Shown here: piece by piece, positions 37,501 to 50,800 of the stretch
Layout: the number at the start of each line of letters is the position of its first letter
Numbering within the stretch: position 1 is the stretch's first letter
Assembly (NCBI GenBank): GCA_024364735.1
Contig: JAGFNQ010008296.1
Span: forward strand, 124,001-188,000
DNA length: 64,000 nucleotides
Reading direction: 5' to 3'
Source: Boesenbergia rotunda
Taxonomy: Eukaryota > Streptophyta > Magnoliopsida > Zingiberales > Zingiberaceae
Made by a program: the position numbers and the translations under genes
The notes under the pieces: generated by a model
What the model was told of the DNA's origin: nothing
What the model saw: only the letters and a program-made list of their open reading frames with translations
Databases searched by the model: none

Positions 37501-38829
37501 CAGGGTTCTTTTAAAAGTGAACCGAGTTCAATGAATAAAAGAGATTTTTTTAAAATCGTTAAAATCGTATTTAAATCGTAAAATCGCGATTTCAAAATGA
37601 TTTTAACAATTTACGATTTTAACTACGATTTAAATCGTTTGGAGGTAAAAAATCGTAAAATCGTGCGATTTAATGATTAAAATTGCGATTTTAACTACCA
37701 TGCTTTTGATGGTTGAACATAGACCAAAGTATCAATGCAATTCTCGGGGACATGATTAACATATTGGAAACATCTTATGCAATTTAAAAAGTTACAAGGA
37801 ATATCTTGTAAAAGAAAAATAATTGTTTATCTAATCCAATTCCATACCATATGGCAATTTGATCATAAGTTCTGTACTTGTTTGTAAATGAAAATATAAT
37901 GTCAATGCTTATCATAGTTGAATGAGAAAGACCTTCTCTGATAAGGTCATTACCAACATGCATTTAAAAAATCCACCAAAATATATAAGGACTTTCTAGT
38001 ATACCACATCCTCCTGGTTTCTTTAAGTATCTTTGTCCTACCCAAAATTGTTTGTCTGCTAGTTCGCAGTTCAATGAGCAAATAGCAAAGACATTTGATG
38101 TGAACGCACCTTGTTTGTGGATTACATAAAAAGTGTTGTTTATATGCTCAGATATGCATTTTAAGTTTGTGGGTTGTCTCTTGGTTAGTCAATAACTTTT
38201 TAATGCATGCCTTTGCTATGTGAACCCATCCTGTTTCTCTATTTTACTTGCTTTCTAGTTTGCATGGTTAATAGTAAGATGGTCTTTATAGGCTCTCATT
38301 GACACAAATGATCACGAAATCTTTGTGAGCTTGACATGTTATTATAATGAGAGATACCAAAGAGAAAAAGGCGCTGTTGGTACTCAACTTATTGGTGAAA
38401 GGGCTCAAATTATTCTTGATGAAGTCAGAGATTTGTCCCTTTTTACTCACCATCAGTGCTTGAAGCATATTGGTATTCCTTGATATCTGGTGCTTTTGTT
38501 GATGTTGATGTGCAGATGTGCATTGCAGTAATATGTGTCTTTAATTTATAGGAGAGTACTTCAGACCTGTCATGGATGGATTTGAAACTGAGAATTATAT
38601 AACTGTAAGTTAAACTCCATAGACATGATATGTGAAGTTATATGCTTCATTTCCTTATGAAAAAAGAATTCTTCTTACCAACACTGTATTTGATCAACAC
38701 CTGTAATATTATGTCCTGTAGGTCGCAGAAGCTGTTCTTAGAGAATATATTTTTGTTCATCTTGGGACCAATCATGACAAGTTCAATTTGCTAATGTTAG
38801 TTCTTTTTTATCTCATAAAATCATATTAG

Positions 38830-38870
<41 letters not shown>

Positions 38871-41800
38871 TCTGTCTTTCTGATCTATGTCATTTTGTAC
38901 ATGAGATTATCATATCCTGCTTTTGTACATGAGATTATCATATCCTGCTTAATCCTCTGTTCTTTCAGTTTTATGCTGCAGAAACTTTATGCACTTGTAG
39001 ATCATACTGCTGCCCCTGATAATTCTGATACACTGCAAAACCAGGAAGTTCTGTTACCTGGACACTTGATAGCCATTTTTCTTAAGGTATTCTGTTTATG
39101 CATTCATGTTTTATGCCTGATTAATGAGTATTTAGACATTTTACAAAGTAACTCTTGTTTTATTATTTCAATATTTCATTGCTGTGTTATATTCTCTTTT
39201 GGTCACCACCCATAATTCGGTTTGCTTTTGTCATGATTTTTGCCTTGTATGCACGAGTTAGCCAATCAATTGACTCTTGCGTGTTACCCAACTGATAGCA
39301 CTGACTTTCTTAAGCTATCTTCTTAAATGTGTATATATTCTAGCCTTATATATAACTTTTAAAATGAGAAAGAACCTAAGTTGAGCTTGCTTTCTCCATA
39401 GCCATAGGGGATAGTTCAGCTGTGTATTATATGAGGGGTTTAAATTTACTAGTTTATTAGGTTCCCGTCTTAGTGTTCTGGCAAGTTAGAATTTCAGATA
39501 AATCATTGATGTAATCACAAGATTTTTAAACAATGATTACTGAAATGGTGAAAACCTACATCTGATAGACGCTACAATAATACAAGGATTTTATCCCTCC
39601 ATTGAGCCATATAAAAAAGTATATTATTAGTTATACTTAAAATCATTTTAATCATTGTTTATCTATATTAACTAAATTTTTCTTTGGTCTTCCTCTATCC
39701 CTTATACTTATGTCTCTTATTGAAAATTCAGGTAATTGAAAAAAAGATCATGTTTTAGGTTAACGAAAGGATTTTAAATATCACATTGGTTGAGAATTTT
39801 TTGTATCAAATATTTGCTGCGAACTAATATCTTAAGTGTTAATATGTGACATTTGAAGTAGGCCATATGTCCAAGGAGTGTAAATCGATATGAGGAACAA
39901 TGTTAAAAGAGCAACACTAGATTGGATCCGACCAGGAGGTTATGGAGAGCATGTGGAGATGACAATTTGTTTTGAATGAGATAGGGTGGAGGGTTAAGAA
40001 TAAACCATGGGGGAGGATGTTGATCCAGTTAACTGTGATGACATTGACAAAACCCGAGGTGGATGCGAAATCCTTGGCAGGAGGGAATATTATGTGAGAA
40101 TGATCTTGTTCCACCTCAATGCCTTGCACTACTGATGGACATGGTGCATGTACAATGCATTTTCTTGTTCTCAAAGCTTGGTGGAATAATTTTAGCATCC
40201 AACTCTTCTATTTCTATTTGGATCATCATTTCCTTTATTCATGCTATGTATCTTTGAATGTTTTGATGGACTCACTTGACTGATCAACGTGGACTTCTGT
40301 TTGTTCTTAGACAGTTAACAGACATAATTTTTGTATGTTGTGGATGGCTTAATGTCCTTGATATTCATTATTTGTAGGAAAAACTTCAAATGTGGTTGAA
40401 GAAGGCAAGACAACAGATTCTTGATGAGCTAGCAAAGAAGGAAAGAACCTTTGATATAAAAAGTGGTATAGATATCTTTCAATTTCTTAGACCATAACAT
40501 ATTGTTGTAGGTTTAAACTGTTGAAATAGTTTATTATTTAAAAGTAGTTGAAACCAAGTTTTAAAATCTTGGCCCGTGCCAAAGTTTCGGTTTTAGACTA
40601 GAACGATACAGTTTCTGTATCGTATCATGCCGTACCGATATGGTTTCGGTATTTTTTTTATCTATATATAGTAATTATTAGATAAATATGTTTATTGTGT
40701 ATAATTTAAAAATAAGTTGTATATTGATTTTATATAAGTTCTCAATTATTGAACAACTTAATATTATTAGAAAAAATAATTAAATATAATTTTCTTTAAA
40801 GAAAATTGATCTATCAATAACTCGAATTAAACTTGATCTATCATTTTAAATATTATATATATTTAAAATGATAAAAAATATAGGGGTGTAATCGAACCGA
40901 GTCGAGCCGAACAATAAGAGGCTCGAGTTCGGGCTCGGTTCATTATCTTCAAGCTCGAGCTCGGCTCGAGTTCGATTTGAGCTTTAGTTCATAAGCTTGA
41001 GCTTAGCTTGTGATAAAATCAAATAGCTCGAGTTCGGCTCGAGTTTGCCTTGATAAAAGCTCGTTTAAAAATTAAACAAGCCTAGTTCGAGCTCATTTAA
41101 GATAATTGGCTATAATAATTAAGAATATATTATTATACTTATTCTTTATGTGATATTTAGTTTTATACATATATATATATACTAAGATAAACGAGCCTCT
41201 TAAAGAACATGTTCACGAGTCTCTTAGCGAACACGCCCACGAGCCTCTAAACGAACATTCTCGCAAGCTCATGAACAAAATACTACTAAGCTCGAGCTCG
41301 ACTCGATAATGTTTTCGATCTCGAAATTGGGCTCGAGCTCGGCTCGTTAACTTAATTTCGAACCGAGACCCGAATAGCTTACGAGTGGTTTGGCTCGTTT
41401 ACACCCCTAAAAAAAAATTAGAATAATAATTAAATAATAAAACAGTAAAAATAAAAAATTATCAGAATATAAAATTGAATTATTAGAAAATTATTAGATT
41501 TTTTTAGATTTTTTAATTTTTTTAGAATTTTTAAATAATATGTAAAATAGAAAAAAATTCAGAAAATTAATTAATAAAACTTATTTAATTTTTTTAATTT
41601 TAAATATATTTATATATATTTTATTAGAATAATATTTAAGTAGGGAAATGTTAGATTTAAATAAATTATTTTATTATTTTTCTTATTTAAGTTGGGTTTA
41701 AGGTGGGAAATGTTGGATTTAATAAACTTTATTTTGGATCCCTAGCGCACAATGCGCCAGAGGCAGAGGAGTTGCGACGGTGTCCAGCGGCGCCAGCGCG

Positions 41801-44800
41801 GGAAGCGCCGCTGCAAGCGTTCAGCGACGCCTCTGGTGACTCTGGAGGAGTTTCGTGATGCCTCTGGCACCGCTTGCGCCCCGTTTTCAACATTCCTTGT
41901 CCCCGTCGTCGGAGAGAGCTTCGCCTCATTGCTATCTTGCCTAGCTGCTAACTCCTGCTGATGATGATCACCACCGCCGTTCCTCCTTTCTTTTATATGC
42001 GTATTTTTTTTTTTAATCCTCGACAGTCTGGCACACGACGTGCGCGATTCCTTCTGTTGCGCACGCCGTGCGTAATTTCCTGTCGCGTGATTCCCTCTAT
42101 CGCCGCGTGATGCACGCCATGACGCTGCAACGCACGAAATCGATCGCAGTATTGTACCGATTTCAGTTTCCTAGCGGAACGGTATTTTCCACGGATGCCA
42201 CCTGGCATGGCACGACACTTTAAACACTGGTTGAAACTCACCTAATTTTTTGCAGAGTTAATAGTGTCAGTCTAAACATTTGAAAATCGCGATCCTACTC
42301 TAATTTTGATGACTAGTTAAGACTTGAATGCAGTTTGTTGTCTAGGTCTTATATAAGTCTCTCTTGTTTATGCGGCTAATCATCCATTTACATTGCTATA
42401 GTAGTTGGAATTACATCAAGCTTGACTAAGAATAATAATAAATCAAATTATCTAAATCAAGATGCCAGTTTTGATTTTGATTTGAGTGATTGAGATGATT
42501 TAAGTAAGAACAAATCGATCTACCTAAATCAAGTTTGAAAAGTTTCAAGTCTAGGCTAGTTTGAGCAGTTTATCTTTCAAAGATCCTTCCGATTTGCTCC
42601 ATGCTATATCACAATAAAAGTGAACTCTATTTCGGCATAGAAGTTGCCGCTGTAGATAAGGCATTTTCACCCATAAGGTTTTAAACTATATTCGTTTAGC
42701 ACATTTGTCTCATTTTCATTTATCGATTCATTGCGCTATTTCTTCATACTTTGTTTTCAATACATCTACTATTAACATTTTGCCATGATGTTTGTGCTTG
42801 AAGATGTTAATTAAGTTCTTCATAGTGGTAGGCTATGACTAACTTTTAGTAATTCTATCAACAGTAATACAGGTGAAGAAGATTTTAACCAAGAATTCTG
42901 CACATATTGGGAGGGCCATTGAGAGTATGATAAAAGTTGGAAGATTGAGCACGCAATCAGGTCTAGACTTGCCTCAGGTAAATACTTTTCTACTTCCCTC
43001 ATCCAACTTATTTTGGTGATATTAATCTTTTACAATAATATTGTCACTTAAGCAATTCCAATATGTGTTATATTGATTCTTCGAGCTCTGAACCATTAAG
43101 TGCATTTGTTTCTACAATTGAACACTAAGGGTACATTTCACATGGAGAAAAGTATCTGGGAGGAGAGAAACCTTTCTTTGGATGGAAAGAAGGATAGGGA
43201 AGAAGTTTAGATTTTTAAAAATTGATTTGATATAAACATAAGAAAAACCTAAAAGAATCAGTTTCATGCATAATAATCATTTTGTTTTTTTACACGAAAT
43301 CAAAGTATTCCCATTTTACTGCTTTTCATCAGATTATGCAGAAATAATTGTGGTCGAAACAGAGAAATTATTTCCCCAGTTGTTTCTCTCCGCTAGCCTT
43401 GACAGGAGATGGAGGGAACTCACAATTTGGGCGGAAATAATCTACTCAAAACAGTGGTTTCTTTTGCTCTCCTGCTCTGTTCTAAAGATCGGCCTAGGCG
43501 GTCACCTAGGCACTAGGCGCCATGCTAGTCGGTCAGCCTAGGTTGCCTTGGCGCCTAGGCGAGATTAGGTGGCCCTAGGAGGTATTAGGCGGTCATAGGC
43601 GTCGACTAATCGGTCGAATCGTCTAGGCGCCGCGATAATAGTGCAGTTTTTCATGATTTTTTTTAGTTTGAGCTTTTAAATTTAAAGCCCAATTTAAAAA
43701 ATTGAAATGTATTTTTTTTGGTGTTGGGCTTAAGTTTTATAAGCCCTAAACTTTGGTCCAACAAGAAAATTGATCTATTGGTTTGCCCTTGCGGCTAACA
43801 CCAAACTTCACTTTAGAGTAGCCAGAGTTATAGAATGTGATTTATTATGTAATTTATGTCGATACCGTGGTATTCTCCTAGCGACGCCTAGTCCCCGCCT
43901 AGGAGGTTTAGGCGCTAGATGCAGGTTTGGCGCCCGACTAGCACCTAACTAATTTTAGAACCTTGCTCTCCTGTGGCCTCCATGGGAGATTGAGGGGAAG
44001 AGACTACCCTTGTGGCCTCCACGGGAGATTGAGGGGAAGTGACGCCCACTACCCCTTTCCTGCACCTTGTTTCTTTCCTCCCTGTTTCCCATGGTATGAA
44101 ACATGCCTTTATTAAAATAGCTTCCTTGGTCTTTAGTATTCACATTTTGATTGGATGTCCTTCAAGCGACATTCACATTCAGTAGAAGAGATGTATCACG
44201 ATTGATTTACAATATTGAGGATCCATTGATCTTCTAGCTGAATATAAATAATAGTTAAATGTTTTGTAAACGGTATTATGTTAATTGATTTCTAGTAGTC
44301 CTTTCTTTTTCTCTGGACCTTTTTTGGGGAGCTTTTGTTAGGTTTATCTTTGAACAAAACGTCAGATTATTAATTATTTAGTTATAAAATGGTATATTTA
44401 GATTTTTTTTTCGACTCTGGTTTCTCTTCCAATTGAGCAAAGATATCTGCCAAAGGTTATACAATTGATTAATCTTATCATTTTCTAGTTTGGTTTGAAT
44501 TTCTTCAATGTTTTAATAGTTCTTTTACTTATTTTGGTTATATAGAGAGAAGGAATGACCATTATGGCAGAGAGGCTCAATTTCTTCCGTTATCTATCTC
44601 ATTTTCGTTCTGTTCATAGAGGTGCTGCTTTTACAAAAATGCGTACGACAAGTGTGCGAAAATTGCTGCCAGAGTTTGTGATCTCACTTTATCTTTTTTA
44701 AATTGCATACAAATTTGATATGCTCATTAATTTCTCGCTGATGTACAGGTCTTGGGGCTTCCTTTGCCCTGTCAATACTCCTGATGGAGAGCCTTGTGGC

Positions 44801-47800
44801 TTGCTGAACCATATGACTTGTTCCTGCCGTAAGTTCACAATCTATAACTAAAATTGCAAATTATGTTTTCTACATTTCAAGGTTTTGCAAACCGCTTTCT
44901 CTTACCTTTGTTTCTCTATAGAATAGATTTTATTAAAATAGTAGCAATCAAATGTCACTGTGGTTACTTTTGTTTTATGTTTATTCCAAGATTTAAAATC
45001 TCGATCCGGGCCGAGGTTTCGATGAACAATATAGTTTTAGTATCATATCGTGTTGTGCCGATATGATCTCGGTATTTTTTTTATTTATATATATTAATTA
45101 TTAGATAAATTCGTTTATTGTGTATAATTTAAAACTAAATTGTATATTTATTTTATATATGTCCTATGAACAACTTAATATTGTTAGAAAAACTAATTAA
45201 ATAAGAAAATTAATTTCTCAATAACTTGAATTAAAAATAATATATCATAATATGTTACCTTACTAATATCAAGAGAAGTGATGTGATTCAGGTGGAAACA
45301 TTTTGTCAAACTCTATAGTTTTCCAACACCCAGATTAAATAATCATAATTATATAAAATAATACAAAGATTCTATTTTATATATAATAATTATATAAATT
45401 AACTATTTATTCATTTAATTAATTATCAATTTAAATAATATATATTTCAAATAATTAAAAAATATTAGAATATCAATTAAACAATAAATCAGTTAAAAAT
45501 ACAAAATAATAAAAAATTATTAGAATATAAATATAATTTTTTTTAGAATTTTAAATGAAATTTAAAATAATACAAAATAATAAAAAATATTAGAATATAA
45601 ATCTGAATTATTATAATTTTTTTAGAATTTTTAAATGAGATTTAAAACATTAAAAAACAAAATTTCAGAATATTTATTAATTTTTTTATATATTTTATTG
45701 AGATAATTTAATTAGGTTTATAAAAGTCTGTTTGAAATATCACACCTAACTTTGGAATTGTTTAAATTAATTAAATCCAAAAAGGAATTTTCGATTTTGT
45801 AAAAAGGAAGATGGGGGGGGGTTGTGCGTTCGGTGGCGCCAAAGGAGTCGCAAGGGGCGTTCGGCGGCTCTGAAGGCGTCGTGGGAAGCTTCCGGCAGCG
45901 TTGGACACCTCTCGCGACGCTTCCGGTGCCGCCTTATCCCGTAATGCAGTCGGGATGCGGTCCTTGTGTGAAGCGTGGTCGGAGGCGTCCGGGATGTTGC
46001 GAAGAGGGAAAACCATACCTGTGCTGCTCGTCGTTGCCTCACTGTTGCCGATCACTTTTCGGTGCCTCCCCTGCTTTATATAGGGTTTTTTTTTTCCGGT
46101 TCGTTTTGTTGCGCTTGCTGTCATGGACGCTGCTCGTTTCCTCTGTCGTGCATGACGCATGCAGGGTGTCGATTTTGCTCCCGAGACGGAACGGTAAAAA
46201 CCGTCCGTGCCGGAATGGTATTTCACTCCTTGGTTTGTTCCAGTATTTGCTTTCATATAATCGCTTGCTAAACATAATCAGTTATTGGAAAATCATGATT
46301 AATATATCTTCTATATTGCACGGTTAAAATATCCACCCAAAGTTGTTGCCTCGTTGTTAGGTTTCTTTAAAATTTTATATAATCTAGCATGTTTGTTTTC
46401 CTACTTCAGGCATTTCATCTTCCTATGATTCGGAAGGAAAGACTAAAGACTCTCTCAAGATAAGAATGTCCATACTCTCTGTCTTAGTTGCGATTGGAAT
46501 GACACCATTGCTTCCAAAGCTTGAGCGTGCTGGCCCACCTGAGGTTCTTCATGTTCTTTTGGATGGATGTGTTGTGGGTTCCTTAACTTCTTGTCAAATA
46601 GAGGAAGCAGTTGCACATATCCGGAGCCTGAAGCTTTCTGCCTTATCAGGGGTATTTCTTCTTGGATTTCATTCTTTTATCTCCATTCAATTTCTAACAA
46701 TTGTGCCTGGGTCATGATCGCTACAGATTCCTGAAGATTTAGAGGTTGGATATGTACCTTTAAGTTTTGGTGGGGCATATCCTGGATTATACCTATTTAC
46801 TAACCCTTCCAGATTTATTCGACCGGTTAGAAATCTCACCCATGGCAATGATGGGGGCAATGATATTGAACTTATTGGGCCATTTGAGCAAGTAAGGATA
46901 TGATCTATGATTTACTTATGCAGATTCCTGAGAATGATCTTTGGTTTTAGATGTCAGCCTTGTGAACAAAATGTTAATGCTGTCTATAGGCTTTTATGGA
47001 AATAAGATGCCCTGATGGTGGAGATGGTGGAAGAAGAGAATTCTTTCCTGCGACACATGAAGAAATACACCCAACAGGAATACTTAGTGTTGTTGCCAAT
47101 CTCACTCCATGGTCTGATCACAATCAGAGCCCACGAAACATGTACCAGTGCCAGGTGGGCTTTGTTTTATGCCGTGATAAGTTTTTGTTTGTTGAAAAAT
47201 ATGCTACTAGGACTATCCCTTCATTTCATGTTTTTTGCATATCAGATGGCCAAACAAACAATGGGGTTTTCTGGCCAAGCTTTGCAATATCGTGCAGATT
47301 TGAAACATATCATCTCCAGGTTTGTTCGTGTAACTTTCCTAACTAATGTTGATTACTAATATTTTAGTTCTACTTGTTATATTCTTCTTCCGTAATTTTT
47401 CTCACTGAAGCTTCCATTTTATGGTATATTGTGGTTGGATTTGGTCCATAAGACACCTTGTGCAATGAAATAAATATCTGAAGGAAAAAAATATATATTG
47501 GTGTCCTGTTTTGCCTTCTGATGCATAAACTATAGAAGGCTACAATCCTTTCTTATGAACTAACTATCTTGACATGTCTATAATAGACTACAACCCTTTC
47601 TATCATGGCATCAAGACAATGCTGTTATTCTTAACTGTTAGCCATTAGATTATATATTTGTTGATATGTTCATGGACTTATTTCAAATTTGTCATTTATA
47701 TTTACACATCCAAAATATCCTTCACAGACTCCTCAGTCTCCAATCGTCCGGACTACTTCATATACTAAGTACTGCATGGATGAGTTCCCAACAGGCACAA

Positions 47801-50800
47801 ATGCAATTGTTGCAGTTTTAGCTTACACTGGGTACAATAAAACTAATTCGTTGTAATTTTTCTATTGGTAAGCTAATGCTCTAGCTATCCCCCCGTTGCA
47901 GTTATGACATGGAAGATGCCATGATCTTGAACAAGTCGTCTGTGGACCGTGGGCTAAGTCGTGGGCATATTTACCAGGTTTGTCTTATCATGCCTGTATT
48001 TTCATTTTAATGGTTCACATATAACCATGTTATGCTGCTTTACTAATGTCATTGTTATCTCTATGTTTGTCTAACTATTTGGGGTTAGCAACCTGAACCT
48101 TGCCTATTGAGCTTTATACAAACACCATTACTAGTAATATTCAAATAATTAAATTATTTTTCAATGCATTGGACAATGTTTTCTTTTGTCATGCTTGTGT
48201 AATAATATTTATGTTCACATAATTCCTTCTAGTTTTGATGAAGATAGATGAAGTTAATGTTATTTGTGTTCATTGTGATATTCTGGTTGTATTTTCTATA
48301 AGCTAATTACTACTATTCTTTCTGGCAATGATTGTGCATATACTGAAGTTCGTATCATTTGATCTGTTGGTTGTTTTGTTTTGTTTTTTATGTGTTTTTG
48401 ATGCCCTTGTGCCATTGAGAAGTAGTGATGGGTAAAAATTGAAATAATCAGTCTGAACCAGGAAATTGACCTGACCTGACCCGATCTGACCTGACGTGAC
48501 GTGAAATTTAGGTTTTTTTAAGGTTTCAGATGGAGCTTCACAGATGTGAAATTTATGTTTTAGGGTCTGGTCGTTTTCTTATATAAAACTTGCTTGAACA
48601 GATTGGGTATTTATTATTACATAATACATGCAAATATATTATTATATACTACATTTGTTACTTACAAAGTGATGAAGAAGCTCAGAACATACTGTATTTA
48701 CCCACATTTTGCAATTGTAAAATAAAAACTCCTGAATAAATCTATAAAATCCCCAAGAAACCAGAACCCTGAAAAACTGCAACTCCAAATTGGGCGCGAA
48801 TTGTCCCAAAAATTCTAGGCTCCATTTTTTTAAAAAAAATTGGGTCGTGTTTGGGTCATGGGATCTTTTTAATACCTTGTCTGAACCATGTCTGCCCCTA
48901 CGAAGCATGTAAGCACATGTGCATGTCTATCTTATGAATCAGGAAAATCTTTGGTTGTGTTTCCTTTGGGAGAAAAAGTAGGGACTTAAATAAAGGAGAA
49001 CGGATAGGAAGGCAATAAATCATGGTTTTGTTGGAAGACGTGTAGGGAAAGAAAAGTGGGAGGGAAATTTTACCTTTGTTTCCCTCAAAATTGATCCTCT
49101 CAAATTGGATAGGAATCACTTCTAAGGCTTTATTTACAAATTTATCCTTTTGTTGTTTCCACCCTTCAAAGCAAGGCAAACTTCACATGTGGTCCCTTCC
49201 CGTTTCCTTTCTCACTGCTGATCATTATCAGTCATTCTATTATGCCTTTGTGCCATTTGGGCCTTCATCATACATTTGGCGGTGGAAGAAACAAATAGGG
49301 GATATGGAGGATCCAACAACGCCAGCCTTTTAAGAATCCTACAGTGCAGCCGCCTAATAAGTTGGAGCAACTTCCCTTGTTTTTTATTCTCTCTTTATCT
49401 TACTCTCATTAATGCCATCATTCCATCTCCACGTCTTTCCCTTTGATTATAATTAGAGATGATTGTGCATGCATTCAGATACCTTAACTACAGATTTTCT
49501 TAGCTCTCAATAACAAACTCAATTCATGATAAAGAGAGCTGTTGATGATCATTCTAATTAAGAACACCATTTTTCTTCTTTCCTTCCATTTTTGGCCCAC
49601 TTTCCTTTTAATTCTCTTGCTCGAATAATCTGTCCTTGCAAGCAAATATAGTCTATCAATCTCCACCTAGAGAAAAGGGAAGCATTCTTGGAATAGAAGC
49701 ATTCATCTGAAGAAGTGAAATCAGTGTAGCATGATACTGGAATAGAAGCGAAGAACTGAAAGGAAAAAAATTCTCTTTCGAAGGCCTTGGCTCCCTGCAA
49801 CTGCTATTGAGGAAATGGTGAAGGCCCTATAGAAGTTTCATATTACAATAAAACTAGTTTGCTTCCTGAGATTTTTTTCACCTTGTGCATGTGTTCGAGA
49901 GTGAACTTGCATATGCATGGCATGATCATTGACTTTTGTTTATTAATCATGTGCTCGACTTTGAATGGTTACTTTTCTTTCTGCATGTTTTTCATTTATA
50001 ATTCACCACCATTTTTGTTATGCAGACAGAGTCAATTGACTTGGCAAAGAAGCATGAGACAGACCGGATCCAAGAAATATTTGCTAGGAGCAACACTGAT
50101 AGAAACATGATGTTTTCAATTGACTCAGATGGCCTCCCTTACGTTGGACAGGTTATTTCACTTAAGTAATACAATGTTTGTTGGCTATAATAGTAAAACA
50201 TCAAACACATTTTTGCAGATGGTACATCCACGTGAGCCATTATATAGCACACACAATACCTTAACAAGCACAACCAAACCAACTCTTTTGAAAGGTTCAG
50301 AAGATGCCATCATTGACTATGTTTCTGTTGATGGTACTGGCTCAAAGAACTACCTGCAAAAGGTTTGATTCATCTTGTTATTTCACTATTTCTAACACAA
50401 TATGTAGCTTCAGATTTGTTTTGTGGAATTGAAATTTTTTGATGTATCACAATCACAAATTTAGGTCTTTTTAATTTTCTGGCGTGCCTGTGATATTGAC
50501 AAAGGATAATAATGTACAGTGGTGATCAATAAGATTGTGAACGTTTTTGGAAGTTAATTAGGCATCTAAATTGCAACCTGCCAGATCCTTAATTTATGTA
50601 AATCAATTCCATCTAACTTTCATCCTTAATGTTTATGGCAAATTATGAGAAAACATAAATCAAGTTGTGAAATCTATTTCTTCCACATTTCTTGGATCAT
50701 TATACAAGTGAACATGGAAAACCTGTAATAAACAACACTAACATTCTTTTGGAACAAAACCTTTTCCATTGCTCATTATGTGCAATGCTAGTTAATTTTT

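Noticed and set aside
42841..42880. A splice-phase break between NRPA2 exons 13 and 14
   Set aside because: Using the acceptor CAACAG at 42864 instead of ACAG at 42872 adds V-I-Q and keeps the frame, so no error is needed.
45771..46327. Overlapping open frames on both strands
   Set aside because: They lie in the GC-rich core of hAT copy B inside an NRPA2 intron and show no domain.
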